Part shown: positions 23,707 through 32,029 of the stretch, one piece after another
How positions within the stretch are numbered: position 1 is the first letter of the stretch
How the letters are laid out: the number at the start of each line of letters is the position of its first letter
From: Bryobacterales bacterium
GTDB lineage: Bacteria > Acidobacteriota > Terriglobia > Bryobacterales > Bryobacteraceae
Direction of reading: 5' to 3'
DNA length: 41,943 nt
Assembly (NCBI GenBank): GCA_003170295.1
Contig: PNAJ01000115.1
Coordinates: 148,975-190,917 of the forward strand
The notes under the pieces: generated by a model
Seen by the model: only the letters and a program-made list of their open reading frames with translations
Database searches by the model: none
Told to the model about the DNA's origin: nothing
Translations under genes and position numbers: made by a program

Positions 23707-26178
23707 TTACTCTTGTCGCAGGGCGAGAATCGGGTCCACTCGGGTGGCTCGCTGAGCTGGCACAAAGGCCGCCAATAACGCTACGGCGGTGAGAATTACA
23801 GCGACTGCGGCGAAGGTCAGCGGATCTCCTGCCTTGACACCGAAGAGCAGACCCGCCAAAAGACGTGTGAGACCGAATGCCGCCGCCAGTCCAAGGACGA
23901 CGCCCACGATTACCAGGCGCATACCTTGACCGAGGATCATTTTCATCATTTCTCCGCGACCCGCGCCCAGAGCCATACGGATGCCGATCTCCTGCGTGCG
24001 CTGCTCCACCGCATAGGACATCAAGCCGTAGATTCCCACCGCGGCCAGCAGCAGCGCGACGGCGGCGAATACGGTGAGCATCAGCATGTTGAAGTTCTCT
24101 CGAGTGGTGGAATCCTTGATCACCGCCTCCAGCGTGAGGATTTTCGAGGGGGTCAACTGGCCGTCCATGGCCTCGAATTCGTGCCTGATGGGGGACACGG
24201 CGGATATAGGGTCGGTTTTTGTCCTGATCAGCCAGCTCATCGGCAACAAGTTGTTCGCGAGCTTGGTGAGCCCGTCGGTTACTTGTCCTTCCGGAACATA
24301 CATCGTCGGAACCAGGCCGTTGCTCAGTCCGGCTTCCGTAACGCTGCCGACAATTCCAACGATCTGGCGCGGTCCTTCTTCGAAATCCGCTCCTAGTCCG
24401 TGACCGATGATCATGCGTTGACCGAGCGGATCGGCCTGGGGCCAGTATTTCTTTGCGAAGGCTTCGTTGACGATGACCACGTGCTCGGACTTGCCGGTGT
24501 CCCGGCGGTCGAAGGTGCGCCCGTGGAGAAGTGGGATGTGGAGTGCTTCGAAGTAATGGGACGAGACGAAGCGCCACTGGTCATCGCCTTCGAACTTGCC
24601 TTGGGCCGGGACACGGCCTTCGATAATGAACGGGAGATCGATGGCGCTTCCTCCCATCGGGATCACCAGGGCGGCAGACGCGAACTCGACGCCCGGCAGA
24701 CCTTCGATCCGTTCCGTCGCCTGCCGAACGGTGTTCTCGACCTGCGCCGTAGTGGCGTAACGGGTTCCGGGTAAAGCGGTTTGCATGGTGAGCACATTCA
24801 CGGGATCCAAACCGGACTTCACGGAGCGAAGGCCCGCGAAGGTGCGGATCATGAGTGCGGCGCCGGTGAGCAGGATGATCGCGAAAGCCACTTCGCCGAC
24901 CACGAGCAATCCCCGGATGCGGTTGTGTTTAAGACCCGTGCCCGACCGGCTGCTCGATTCCTTGAGCGCGGAGTTGACATCGAGCCGCGAGACCCGGATG
25001 GCCGGGAGCAATCCGAACAATACTCCGGTCAGGAGCGAAATCGCGAACAGAAACGCGAGCACTCGCCAATCGATCAAGCTGAGCTCTGCCGTGGGATGTT
25101 GAGGATCGTTCACGCGCGGGATATTTCCCGGACTGAACGCGAGCAACACACGAATGCCCGCTGCGCCGAGCGCCAGACCGGCCACCCCTCCGGCAATTGC
25201 CAGCATCATGCTTTCGGTGAGCAACTGCCGCACGATTTGTCCGCGGCTGGCGCCAATCGCGGTGCGGATCGCGAGTTCCCTGTGCCTGCTGGCGGCGCGG
25301 GCGAGCAACAGATTCGCCACATTCGCGCAGGCCATGAGCAGCACGAAACCGACCGCGCCGGCCAAAATCAGGAGCGCCAGCTTGACGTCACCGGCAATGG
25401 CGACACGCAGAGGGAGGACACCGATCGACTCGGTCTTATCGGTAAAGATCGGGTTTGTCGCACGGAATTGCTCGGCGATCACCTTTAACTCGGCTTGCGC
25501 TGAATTGACGGAGGCTCCGGGAGCAAGGCGTCCGGCCACGTAATAGATGTGCCCTTGATTATTGCTGTTGGGATCGAACTGCTGCGGCAGATAAAGATCG
25601 GCGGGGGGATCCGGCTGATACCATTCGGGCAAAACGCCCGTAATCATATACGGCTCGGAATTGAGAAGGATCGTCGTACCCGCGATCTGGCGGTTCGCGC
25701 CCAGGCGGGTGTTCCAGAGGTTGTAGGTCACGACGGCGAACTTACCGGCGTTGGGAAGATCCTCCTGCGGGGAAAAGGTTCTGCCCAGCACGGGTTTCAC
25801 GCCGAATACGTCGAAGAATCCAGCCGTCACATGAACGGCATTGACGGGGTCCCGGCGATCGCCTGCGCCGAGGTTCATCCCGACGCTGCCGAAATCGTAG
25901 GCGGTCATGGACTGGAACGCATGGCTTTGTTTCCATGCCATGAACTTGGGAATGGAAACGGAAGGTCCGTCGCCGTTGGGGAAATGGCGCTGGAGGCGCA
26001 TGATTCGCTCGGAATCGGGGAACGGTAGGGGACGGAGCAGGACCCGATCGATTACCGAGAAAATCGCTGTATTCGCTCCGATTCCGAGCGCCAAGGCAAG
26101 GACTGCGACGATCGCGAAACCGGGGCTCTTAATGAGAGTACGGAATGAATGGCGAACGTCGCCTATTGGATTCCACAT
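23707..26178 (-). CDS. ADOP-type FtsX/MacB permease, short N-terminus, no PadR partner
   Basis: An 823-residue membrane protein of the acidobacterial duplicated orphan permease class (TIGR03434). It has two MacB_PCD/FtsX modules. The first TM is ~16-40 (GFAIVAVLALALGIGANTAIF), a periplasmic domain follows to ~270, then three helices (LLILAGAVGFVLLMACANVANLLLA onward). A second periplasmic domain ends near 690, followed by three more helices and the tail RVDPILALRQE. It lacks the ~60-residue cytoplasmic stretch with an LDRELRSHL-type helix that opens its neighbour at 26298. No ATPase is encoded nearby. No PadR gene adjoins it. ATG 26178 is preceded by an inverted repeat and a TATAAGGA stretch. 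Confidence 0.9.
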   Translation of the reverse strand: MWNPIGDVRHSFRTLIKSPGFAIVAVLALALGIGANTAIFSVIDRVLLRPLPFPDSERIMRLQRHFPNGDGPSVSIPKFMAWKQSHAFQSMTAYDFGSVGMNLGAGDRRDPVNAVHVTAGFFDVFGVKPVLGRTFSPQEDLPNAGKFAVVTYNLWNTRLGANRQIAGTTILLNSEPYMITGVLPEWYQPDPPADLYLPQQFDPNSNNQGHIYYVAGRLAPGASVNSAQAELKVIAEQFRATNPIFTDKTESIGVLPLRVAIAGDVKLALLILAGAVGFVLLMACANVANLLLARAASRHRELAIRTAIGASRGQIVRQLLTESMMLAIAGGVAGLALGAAGIRVLLAFSPGNIPRVNDPQHPTAELSLIDWRVLAFLFAISLLTGVLFGLLPAIRVSRLDVNSALKESSSRSGTGLKHNRIRGLLVVGEVAFAIILLTGAALMIRTFAGLRSVKSGLDPVNVLTMQTALPGTRYATTAQVENTVRQATERIEGLPGVEFASAALVIPMGGSAIDLPFIIEGRVPAQGKFEGDDQWRFVSSHYFEALHIPLLHGRTFDRRDTGKSEHVVIVNEAFAKKYWPQADPLGQRMIIGHGLGADFEEGPRQIVGIVGSVTEAGLSNGLVPTMYVPEGQVTDGLTKLANNLLPMSWLIRTKTDPISAVSPIRHEFEAMDGQLTPSKILTLEAVIKDSTTRENFNMLMLTVFAAVALLLAAVGIYGLMSYAVEQRTQEIGIRMALGAGRGEMMKMILGQGMRLVIVGVVLGLAAAFGLTRLLAGLLFGVKAGDPLTFAAVAVILTAVALLAAFVPAQRATRVDPILALRQE

Positions 26179-26196
26179 GAATCCTTATACGGATTC
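26179..26196 (-). promoter_or_regulatory. Inverted repeat abutting the orphan permease start
   Basis: GAATCC and GGATTC arms flank six bases directly before ATG 26178. On the minus strand the centre and right arm read GTATAAGGATTC, so a -10-like TATAAG and an AAGGA site both lie within it. It could be an operator or a translation-controlling hairpin. Confidence 0.35.
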
Positions 26197-26297
26197 CGGG
26201 GTTCTCGTGTTCCGAAGCAATTTTAGAAGATGATGGAGTAAGTGGAGGACTTCAGGAAGTAGCCTGATGTCCATTATCGGGCCGGGAGAGAGCATCC

Positions 26298-28931
26298 TCA
26301 GTCATGACGGAGTGCCGTGAGAGGGTCCAGTTTCGCGGCGCGCCAAGCTGGTACCGACGAGGCAAGCAGAGCCACGCTCGAGAGCACCACGATCACGACC
26401 ACCACTGAGAGCGGATCAAAGCCCGTACCCTCAAACACCTGGAACTGGACTATCCGCACGAGCATGATGCTTCCCGCGACTCCGATCGCGAGCCCGATTC
26501 CGACTACTGTGCCCGCCATCCGGAGAACCATGCCGAGAACATCGCCACGGCTCGCTCCCAGCGCAAGGCGCACGCCGATCTCATGAAACCGTTGCGTCAC
26601 GTCGTAGGAAACGACGCTATAGATTCCGGCTGCCGCCAGTGCTAATCCCAAAGCGGCAAAGGCACCGAACAGAGCCATATTGAAGCGAGGCTGGACGGTC
26701 TGAAAGCCGAGCACTTCTTCCACGGTGATCGGGCGGCCCAAAGGCACTTCGCGATCCATCTCCTGAACAACGCCGCGCAGCGTGTTCAGCATCGCCATGG
26801 GCTCGCCGGCGGTGCGAACGGCCAGGACGCGAGCAGGCGGGGCCACCAGAGTATAGGGTACAAAGACAGCGGGCGTAGTTGCATCACGCAACCCCGCGTT
26901 TCTTGTATCCCCTAGAACTCCGACAATCGTAACGTCGGCGCTGCTGCCCGCCGGAACCAGCACTTGTCTGCTGCCGGGTTTCGCCAGAAGCTCGACGTTG
27001 ACATGCTTTCCGACCGGGTCCTGACCCGCGGGCCAGAGTTTCGCAGCGGTCTCATTGATCAGAGCGTAGCGATCTCCCCGCGTCACGTCCTGATCGGTAA
27101 GCTGGCGTCCTCGCTGGAGGCGGATTCCGAGAGTTTGCGGGTAATCGGCGCTGATAAGTCCAACCGTCAATCGTTGCGATTGCGAGGGCGGGAGCCCTTC
27201 GATCGAGAATGCCGATCGAGGTCCGCCAAACGGCATTCCACCATTCCCAATCGTTGCGGCCTGCACGCCCGGTAGATTCTTTACGCGGTCAAGCAAGTTT
27301 TGGCTGAATATGTTCCGCTGCTCGATGGTCGAGTAGTTCTTCGGAGACAGTTGGACGTTGACCATGAGCGTCCGCTCCGGATGGAAGCCTGGATCCTTCT
27401 TGAGCAGCGACTGAAAGTTGCGAACGGTGAGGCTCGAAGCGGCGAGCAGGATCACCGCCAGGGCGACTTCGGTGACCACAAGAGTACGACGGGTCTTTTG
27501 TCCGCGAATGCTTCCGCTCGCTCCTCGTCCGCCCTCCTTGAGTGAATCGACAAGATTGGGCTGCGAACATTGCAGCGCGGGCACGAGTCCGAAAAGGACG
27601 CCCGTAAGGACCGACACGGCAAACGAGAAAAGCAAAACCCATCCGTTGACAGTGATACGAGCTTCGTTGGGAACGTAAAACGAAGGGATGAGCGCGGCAA
27701 TCGCCTTGGTAAGGCCGATCGCCAACAGCACGCCGATGCCGCCACCGAGCACAGAAAGCAGCACGCTCTCGGTAAGCAACTGCCGTACAAGACGCGGCCG
27801 GTTTGCGCCGACAGACAATCGCAGCGCGATTTCCCGGGCTCTGGTGGTGGTGCGCGCCAGTTGCAGGTTGGCGACGTTGACACAAGCGATCAGCAAAAGA
27901 AATCCTACCGCGGCGAGAAGCAGGCGCAGACTGGAGTTCATCTCGCCGCTGGCCACCGTAATATCCATGTAGTTCAGAAATACGGTCCGGAAGTCGCCTT
28001 TAGGGAAATTTTGCGGCGTCACCCGGGCCAGTTCCCGATTCAGGGCTTGCAACTGCTGTTCGCCGATTTGTGTCGTGACGCCGGGCGCGAGCCGCATGAT
28101 TACATTCAGGTAGCCTTCTTGTTTCAGGTCCATCGGCATCGGCAGCCAGAAGCCGTCGCCCGTGTACCAGCCGAACCGGGGAGGCATCACGCCGATGATA
28201 GTATGCGGTACGTTGTTCAAAACGAGTTTCTCGCCAAGCGCGCTCTCCCGGCCGTCGAACAAGCGCTGCCAGAGCCGGTAGCTCAATACGACCACCGCCG
28301 CAGGCTCGCCCCCCGGCCCGATATCGAAGGGCTGAATGGTCCGCCCGATTTGCGGTTTTACGCCCATGAAGTGGAAGGCGTTGCCGGACAGGAAAACGCC
28401 CCCGAAGCTTTCCGGAGCGCGATCTCCGGTCAATAGAACACTGTCCAGCGTAGTCGCCATCACGTCCGAGAAGGCCGGAAGCTTCTGGATCTCAATAAAC
28501 TCGGGGCGCGGATAAGAATGCCAGTTTTCGGCAGCCTCCTTGGGTCCCACAACGGCCGGGGCCCAGATCTCATCGGGCTTGGCGTAAGGGTAGGGAGCAA
28601 TCAGGACTCCGTAAACTACGCTGAACAACGCAGTGGTCGCTCCGATCCCAAGGGCAAGCGAAAGCAGCGCTACCGCCGCGAAGCCTGGAGTGCGCCTCAG
28701 CCCGCGAACAGCATATTTCAGGTCCTGCCAAAATTGTTCGACCAACATGAATCCCCACATGTCGCGTGTTTGCTCCTTTATCACGGTGGTGTTGCCTAAG
28801 GCTCGTTGAGCGGCATAACGAGCTTCGAGAGGGAGCAGGCCCGCTTCCCGATACGCCTCTGCCTCCAGATCCAGATGGGATCGCAACTCCCGATCCAGAT
28901 CGTCTTCCTTTTTCTTCCGCCAGAACTTCAT
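26298..28931 (-). CDS. ADOP-type FtsX/MacB permease, full length, partner of PadR
   Basis: I start at ATG 28931, with TAGGAG before it, giving 877 residues; extending further would overlap the PadR gene. The N-terminus MKFWRKKKEDDLDRELRSHL plus LPLEARYAAQRALG is the cytoplasmic ADOP leader. Two permease modules follow, with TMs near 85-105 (GFAAVALLSLALGIGATTALF), three in the middle (LLLAAVGFLLLIACVNVANLQLA) and three at the C-terminus, which ends AKLDPLTALRHD. Relatives export or extract substrates with MacB-type ATPases, but ADOPs lack a linked ATPase and their role is unknown. PadR ends seven bases upstream, so the two form an operon. Confidence 0.92.
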   Translation of the reverse strand: MKFWRKKKEDDLDRELRSHLDLEAEAYREAGLLPLEARYAAQRALGNTTVIKEQTRDMWGFMLVEQFWQDLKYAVRGLRRTPGFAAVALLSLALGIGATTALFSVVYGVLIAPYPYAKPDEIWAPAVVGPKEAAENWHSYPRPEFIEIQKLPAFSDVMATTLDSVLLTGDRAPESFGGVFLSGNAFHFMGVKPQIGRTIQPFDIGPGGEPAAVVVLSYRLWQRLFDGRESALGEKLVLNNVPHTIIGVMPPRFGWYTGDGFWLPMPMDLKQEGYLNVIMRLAPGVTTQIGEQQLQALNRELARVTPQNFPKGDFRTVFLNYMDITVASGEMNSSLRLLLAAVGFLLLIACVNVANLQLARTTTRAREIALRLSVGANRPRLVRQLLTESVLLSVLGGGIGVLLAIGLTKAIAALIPSFYVPNEARITVNGWVLLFSFAVSVLTGVLFGLVPALQCSQPNLVDSLKEGGRGASGSIRGQKTRRTLVVTEVALAVILLAASSLTVRNFQSLLKKDPGFHPERTLMVNVQLSPKNYSTIEQRNIFSQNLLDRVKNLPGVQAATIGNGGMPFGGPRSAFSIEGLPPSQSQRLTVGLISADYPQTLGIRLQRGRQLTDQDVTRGDRYALINETAAKLWPAGQDPVGKHVNVELLAKPGSRQVLVPAGSSADVTIVGVLGDTRNAGLRDATTPAVFVPYTLVAPPARVLAVRTAGEPMAMLNTLRGVVQEMDREVPLGRPITVEEVLGFQTVQPRFNMALFGAFAALGLALAAAGIYSVVSYDVTQRFHEIGVRLALGASRGDVLGMVLRMAGTVVGIGLAIGVAGSIMLVRIVQFQVFEGTGFDPLSVVVVIVVLSSVALLASSVPAWRAAKLDPLTALRHD

Positions 28932-28938
28932 ATCACTC

Positions 28939-29304
28939 CTAACGAACCGGCCACAGGATGCGGCCAATGGCTTCCGACATCCGCTTCCATTTCGATTCGT
29001 CGGCTGCCAGGCGCTTCTTGCCGGCGGGCGTGAGCCGGTAGTACTTGAACTCTCGCTTCTGGTCTTTAGCGGCGCTTTCCCACTTCGCCGCAACCAGGCC
29101 TTTGCGCTCCAGGCGATGAAGAGCGGGATAGAGCGAGCCGTGCTCGACTTGAAGGACATCTACGGTAGTCCGCTGGATGTGCTTGGCGATCTGATGGCCG
29201 TGTGCGGGACCAAACAAGAGTGTACGGAGGATCAGCATGTCCAACGTTCCTTGCAGGAGGTCGATACGGTCGGACGAATCTCTTGGCATCTCGTTAGTAG
29301 ACAT
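28939..29304 (-). CDS. PadR-family transcriptional regulator (acidobacterial type)
   Basis: A 121-residue regulator from ATG 29304 (MSTNEMPRDSSDRIDLLQG); a start 12 codons upstream would swallow the inverted repeat. The winged helix is ~14-95: LLQGTLDMLILRTLLFGPAHGHQIA, then EHGSLYPALHRLERKGLV as recognition region, then KYYRLTPAGKKRL. The end KRMSEAIGRILWPV is the normal C-terminal dimer helix, which the PadR at 20409 has lost. It sits seven bases before the ADOP gene it most likely controls. The repeat overlapping its leader suggests autorepression. Confidence 0.9.
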   Translation of the reverse strand: MSTNEMPRDSSDRIDLLQGTLDMLILRTLLFGPAHGHQIAKHIQRTTVDVLQVEHGSLYPALHRLERKGLVAAKWESAAKDQKREFKYYRLTPAGKKRLAADESKWKRMSEAIGRILWPVR

Positions 29305-29335
29305 TCTACCCTGGATTCCATCCACACAGGGTAGA
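29305..29335 (-). promoter_or_regulatory. Inverted repeat at the PadR start, probable operator
   Basis: TCTACCCTG (29305-29313) and CAGGGTAGA (29327-29335) form a perfect 9-bp inverted repeat with 13 bases between. The arm next to the ATG carries the AGGG that would serve as ribosome binding site, so protein binding or RNA folding here would block expression. Confidence 0.6.
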
Positions 29336-29397
29336 CGCACTACCGAGGTTTTGGTTTGCCGCCAGAGTTAGACGAATCGCCGGAAGACGGCGTGATA

Positions 29398-29595
29398 CTA
29401 TTCCCAGCTCAACGCCACGAGGGGATCCACCCTGGTGGCGCGCCGCGCAGGCAGCAAGCCGGCCAGAAGCGCTACCGCCGCAAGCAGCGAGACTACAACG
29501 AAAAATGTTCCCGGATCGGTGGGCTTCACATCGAATAAGAACTTAGCGAGGATACGGGTAAGGCCAAGGCGCCTACGATACCTAGTGTCACAGGA
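29398..29595 (-). pseudogene. ADOP permease C-terminal remnant with frameshift
   Basis: Reading the minus strand to the TAG at 29400-29398 gives TRILAKFLFDVKPTDPGTFF, then VVVSLLAAVALLAGLLPARR and ATRVDPLVALSWE. This is the last helix and tail of an ADOP permease. Upstream, in a neighbouring frame, VTLGIVGALAL continues the same alignment, so a frameshift lies near 29560. Similarity ends around 29595. About 65 codons of a third permease remain, just upstream of the intact PadR-ADOP operon. Confidence 0.85.
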
Positions 29596-29654
29596 GTTAT
29601 ACTCTCTATCTGATTAGTTCAAGGAATCGGTGAGGTCAGGGGGTATTCGATTCT

Positions 29655-30419
29655 GTGCGGCTGGCTTACATTCTATGCATCGCGGCGTTGTGTCCAGCCC
29701 AAGACGTCACTCCCGTCGCCGATCACTCTGGGGATGCGGAAACCGGGCGCTGGACGTTTCGCATCTTTTGCGCACCCTGCCACGGGATCCGCGCGGATGG
29801 CGGCCGCGGTCCTGATTTAACGCTCGGGACCTATAGCGCTGGCGATCGCGACGAGGATCTGGCCCGCGTGATTTCAAGAGGAGTGCCCGGAACGGAAATG
29901 GCGGCCTACGCGGGACGAGTCAGCGACGAGGAGATCCGGCGCCTGGTTGCGTATATAAGGTCAGTCGCGCACACATCCGATAACACGTCGATTCGAGGCG
30001 ACATCGCCGCTGGCGAAACGATCTTCTGGAACAAGGGCGGCTGCGGACAATGTCATCGCACCGGAACGAAAGGGAGCAGTATCGGCCCCGATCTGACGCG
30101 GGTCGGCCGCCAGCGCAGCCTCGCTTATTTGCGTGCCTCGCTGCTGCAGCCCGATGCCGACGTGACGCCCGGATATGCGACCGTTACAGTGGTCACTCGC
30201 GATGGCAAGAAGATCGTCGGAGTGGAGAGAAACTTCGACAATTTTTCCGCCCAGTTTGTAGACCTTTCGGGCAAGTATTACTCGTTCGAACGCGAAGACG
30301 TTATTTCCATGAAGCGTGAGCCTCGATCCCTGATGCCTTCCACCTACGGGCAAGTTCTCAATGAAACCGAAGTGAACGATCTGCTGGCCTTTCTAAGCAG
30401 CCTGCGAGGTGGCCGATGA
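29655..30419 (+). CDS. Exported dihaem cytochrome c, partner of PQQ dehydrogenase
   Basis: A 254-residue protein starting at GTG 29655. The signal peptide ends LCPA, with predicted mature Gln16. Two class I cytochrome domains are visible: CAPCH at 39-43 and CGQCH at 130-134. A C-terminal beta-rich region (~165-235) holds TPGYATVTVVTRDGKKIVGV and EPRSLMPS. The same modules in the same order form the first ~245 residues of the fused protein at 13014 (TPGYRPVTVRLKNGKTLSG, EPKSLMP), so the two are homologous. It should take electrons from the quinoprotein encoded next. The stop overlaps that start by four bases (ATGA). Confidence 0.87.
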   Translation: MRLAYILCIAALCPAQDVTPVADHSGDAETGRWTFRIFCAPCHGIRADGGRGPDLTLGTYSAGDRDEDLARVISRGVPGTEMAAYAGRVSDEEIRRLVAYIRSVAHTSDNTSIRGDIAAGETIFWNKGGCGQCHRTGTKGSSIGPDLTRVGRQRSLAYLRASLLQPDADVTPGYATVTVVTRDGKKIVGVERNFDNFSAQFVDLSGKYYSFEREDVISMKREPRSLMPSTYGQVLNETEVNDLLAFLSSLRGGR

Positions 30420-31930
30420 AACTATTGGTCGTCCTCACCTGCACGGTAGCTCTGGCGCAAGACTGGACCAGTTACGGGAAGAACACGTTCGGATGGCGCT
30501 ATAGCGAGCTCGATCAGATCAACACCAAAACCGTAATGCGGCTCACGCCTCAGTGGATGTATCAGACCAATGTGCCGGGTAAGAACGAAACGACTCCTCT
30601 GGTCTTCGGCGGAATGATGTACATCACCGGGCCGTCCAACAATGCGTGGGCACTGGACGCTGTCACCGGAAGGCCGATCTGGTCGTACAAGAAGGCTGCG
30701 CCCGCGGGTGTGAATCTCTGCTGCGGACAGGTGAACCGCGGATTCGCCGTCCATGGAAACACTCTTTTCAAGGTGGACCTTCAGGGCACGCTGGTCGCCT
30801 TGGATGCAAAATCCGGGACCGTCCTTTGGGAGTCCACGCTGGAAGATTACAAAAAAGGTTATTCCGCGACATCCGCGCCGCTGGTCGTCAAGAACTTAGT
30901 GATCACCGGCATGGCGGGTGCGGAGTTTGGCACGCGCGGTTTCATCGATGCCTACGACGCCGAAACCGGGAAACGCGTCTGGCGCGTAAATACGGTGGCT
31001 GCGGACGCAAGCTGGTCAGGCGATTCGTGGAAACGCGGCGGAGGCTCGACCTGGATCACGGGAACCTATGATCCTTCTCTCAACTTGATTTATTGGGGGA
31101 CTGGCAATCCCGGTCCCGACATGGACGGCGAACAGAGGCGCGGCGACAACTTATATACGTGCAGCCTCCTCGCGATTGACGCGGACACCGGGAAAATCAA
31201 GTGGTATTTCCAGTTCACGCCGCACGACCTGCATGATTGGGACGCTGTCGGCGATCCCGTGCTGACCGATCTGGTTATGAACGGGCGCACGGTGAAGGCC
31301 GTCATTCAGGCGAATCGCAACGGATTCTTTTATGCGCTGGACCGCACCAACGGAAAAGTTCTGCTCTCGAAAGCCTATACGCGAATCACCTGGGCCGATG
31401 GCATCGATTCCGATGGCCGTCCCGTTCCGATCGCCGGCCAGGAACCAACGGAGGAGGGCAAGCGCACTTGCCCGGGCATGGGAGGCGGGCACAACTGGCA
31501 AGCGACTGCGTATAGCCCGTTGACGGGTCTTTACTATTTCACTTCGGCCGAAAAATGCATGCTGTTTTACAGAACCAAACAGGCGTTCGTCGAGGGTCAG
31601 TGGTATCAGGCCAGCACCATCGGTCGCGATGAGCCTGGAAACGGACGAATCGATGCCATCGATCCGAAGACCGGCAAGCTCGCGTGGTATTTCGAAACAG
31701 TGAGCAGTCCCGCCGGAGGGGTCCTCGCAACCGCCGGCGGACTGGTGTTCGTGGGGGACGCGGAAGGCTATCTGATCGCCCTCGATGCCCGCACAGGCAA
31801 GGCCCTTTGGCGATTTCAAACCGGTGGTACCATCATTGCCCCGCCCATCAGCTATGCGCTGAATGGGCGTCAATACATTGCGGTCGCCGCCGGACAAACT
31901 ATGATGACTTTTAGCTTGCCGAAATTATGA
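30416..31930 (+). CDS. PQQ-dependent dehydrogenase (alcohol dehydrogenase type), single-domain
   Basis: A 504-residue exported quinoprotein with signal peptide 1-14 and predicted mature Gln15. The eight-bladed propeller has TGKxxWYFQFTP-type W-motifs. Vicinal Cys102-Cys103 (NLCCGQVNRG) would form the disulfide ring over PQQ. Metal/active-site residues are Glu170 (GAEFGTRG), Asn231 (GTGNPGPD), catalytic Asp274 and Asp276 (LHDWDAV). The extra Asp two residues after the catalytic Asp is the mark of lanthanide-dependent enzymes. It lacks a fused haem domain and relies on the cytochrome gene it overlaps. Substrate is probably an alcohol or aldehyde. A dispersed repeat follows its stop. Confidence 0.9.
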   Translation: MKLLVVLTCTVALAQDWTSYGKNTFGWRYSELDQINTKTVMRLTPQWMYQTNVPGKNETTPLVFGGMMYITGPSNNAWALDAVTGRPIWSYKKAAPAGVNLCCGQVNRGFAVHGNTLFKVDLQGTLVALDAKSGTVLWESTLEDYKKGYSATSAPLVVKNLVITGMAGAEFGTRGFIDAYDAETGKRVWRVNTVAADASWSGDSWKRGGGSTWITGTYDPSLNLIYWGTGNPGPDMDGEQRRGDNLYTCSLLAIDADTGKIKWYFQFTPHDLHDWDAVGDPVLTDLVMNGRTVKAVIQANRNGFFYALDRTNGKVLLSKAYTRITWADGIDSDGRPVPIAGQEPTEEGKRTCPGMGGGHNWQATAYSPLTGLYYFTSAEKCMLFYRTKQAFVEGQWYQASTIGRDEPGNGRIDAIDPKTGKLAWYFETVSSPAGGVLATAGGLVFVGDAEGYLIALDARTGKALWRFQTGGTIIAPPISYALNGRQYIAVAAGQTMMTFSLPKL

Positions 31931-31931
31931 C

Positions 31932-31969
31932 GTGGCGCGAGCTTTAGCTTGCAGCGTCGGCTTCAACCG
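31932..31969. repeat. Dispersed repeat, copy 2 (inverted relative to copy 1)
   Basis: It matches the reverse complement of 2111-2148 with about two differences in 38 bases. It begins two bases after the quinoprotein stop, so the element has settled exactly at a gene end. Confidence 0.8.
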
Positions 31970-32014
31970 GGCGTCCGTGTGTTTTCGCTTCTTCCGCCGC
32001 GCCCCCGCGCGGAT

Positions 32015-32020
32015 TACACT
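32015..32020 (+). promoter_or_regulatory. Candidate -10 element, near-leaderless start
   Basis: TACACT ends nine bases before ATG 32030 and no good ribosome binding site lies between. Support is weak. Confidence 0.25.
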
Positions 32021-32029
32021 ATCTAGGGA

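Noticed and set aside
28932..29159. N-terminal extension of the ADOP permease frame up to 29159
   Set aside because: It overlaps the PadR coding region, has a non-natural composition, and a TAGGAG site precedes ATG 28931, where the standard ADOP leader begins.
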